A DNA stretch of 7,590 nt from an uncultured Bacteroidales bacterium (GTDB lineage: Bacteria; Bacteroidota; Bacteroidia; Bacteroidales; UBA932), in NCBI GenBank assembly GCA_946187365.1, contig CAMHRD010000051.1, positions 1-7,590 of the forward strand, written 5' to 3'. Both the position numbers and the translations under genes were made by a program. The notes below the pieces were generated by a model. The model searched no databases and was not told the origin of the DNA. It worked only from the letters and a program-made list of their open reading frames with translations. Within the stretch, counting starts at the first letter, position 1. Each line of letters opens with the position of its first letter. Positions 7,022 to 7,590 of the stretch are shown piece after piece.

Positions 7022-7590
7022 ATGATGAAAAAGATTTTTTATTGGGCAATGATGGCCGGGGTGGTGCTGGCCTCTTGCAGTAAAAGCGAGGAGATTGTTT
7101 CTCCGGAGGAAGAGCAGGTTGTAAACATTAAAGTGAAGAGGGCCGGGGTTTATACCAAGAACTCTGACGGTGATAACGGTATTGATGATAACGACAACAA
7201 AATCAATACGTTGGAGATTTTCCTCTTTAAGTCTAACGGTGCGTTGGAGAGCTACAAAAAGTACACTGCAGCAGAGATTACCGCTGCGGGCGGACTCTCT
7301 AATCTTGAGGTTAAGAGTACTGTTGGTGAGAAGAATATCTATGAAACTTATCCTCAGTTCACTCCTGAGTATATCTATGTGATTGCAAACTCCAAAGTGA
7401 CTGACTGGATTGGTTTTATAGATGAGGAGCATTTTCTGGAGAGGGAGTGCAACCTCTCTGACGAGGACTTCCAGAACTTTACCATGAGCGGTTCAACCAC
7501 TGCAACTATCTCCGGGGCAGGGAGTGTGGAGGTTACAATCTCCCGTCTTGTGGCAAGGATTGTGGTGACGGGAATTAGGACATCTTTCTA
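7022..7590 (+). CDS. FimA/Mfa1-type fimbrillin lipoprotein, N-terminal part (3' end outside window)
   Basis: The first 189 residues are visible; the frame is open at the right edge. The start is ATG 7022 or the adjacent ATG 7025. A short lipoprotein signal ends in VLASC (Cys19), followed by the acidic stretch SKSEE...PEEE, which resembles a Bacteroidota surface-export signal. The N-terminal beta-domain of type V pilins follows: a first strand VVNIKVKR (33-40), an acidic Asp/Asn-rich turn (49-59), INTLEIFLFKSNGALESY (61-78), YIYVIANS (117-124), MSGS (155-158) and VEVTISRLVARIVVTGI (169-185), all typical of P. gingivalis FimA/Mfa1 relatives. Such subunits reach the surface as lipoproteins and polymerise after protease trimming by donor-strand exchange. 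Whether this is the main stalk or an accessory (anchor or tip) subunit cannot be told without the C-terminus. No new promoter is seen in the 21-bp gap, so it is likely co-transcribed with the genes before it. Confidence 0.8.
   Translation, partial: MMKKIFYWAMMAGVVLASCSKSEEIVSPEEEQVVNIKVKRAGVYTKNSDGDNGIDDNDNKINTLEIFLFKSNGALESYKKYTAAEITAAGGLSNLEVKSTVGEKNIYETYPQFTPEYIYVIANSKVTDWIGFIDEEHFLERECNLSDEDFQNFTMSGSTTATISGAGSVEVTISRLVARIVVTGIRTSF

Overview
The window looks like a chromosomal segment from a member of the Bacteroidota, most likely order Bacteroidales. Three things point there: the protein families present (DUF3575, DUF3868/OmpA and FimA/Mfa1-type fimbrillin), an almost perfect Bacteroidetes-type promoter (-7 box TAnnTTTG with a -33 TTG 20 nt upstream), and mostly weak Shine-Dalgarno sites. 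No mobile element, RNA gene or CRISPR array was seen.

Positions 1-4438 hold a two-gene AddAB-type DNA repair operon on the plus strand. The first gene enters from the left edge. It ends with a RecB/AddB-like PD-(D/E)XK nuclease domain that keeps its catalytic residues and an AddB-like four-cysteine iron-sulfur signature. The second gene overlaps it by 8 bp and encodes a complete 1116-residue AddA-like UvrD/Rep helicase with its own C-terminal nuclease domain. Together they would resect double-strand breaks.

Positions 4439-4564 are the only sizeable intergenic region. It contains a 12-bp perfect hairpin without a U tract, followed by the promoter. The promoter drives a second, unrelated plus-strand operon.

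Positions 4565-7590 look like the front of a type V (FimA/Mfa1-like) pilus or fimbria locus. In order it holds a DUF3575 outer-membrane protein, a DUF3868/OmpA-like peptidoglycan-binding lipoprotein, and a fimbrillin lipoprotein cut by the right edge. The DUF3868/OmpA gene is split: its OmpA-like part stops at 6605, and the rest (a conserved YPILRR...FHLHR segment plus a TPR-like helical tail) continues in the -1 frame to 7000. This implies a single-base deletion, a sequencing error or, less likely, recoding. The shift must fall between 6569 and 6602, because both frames are open only there. By inference the barrel and OmpA-like proteins anchor or assemble the pilus at the outer membrane, and the fimbrillin is the structural subunit.
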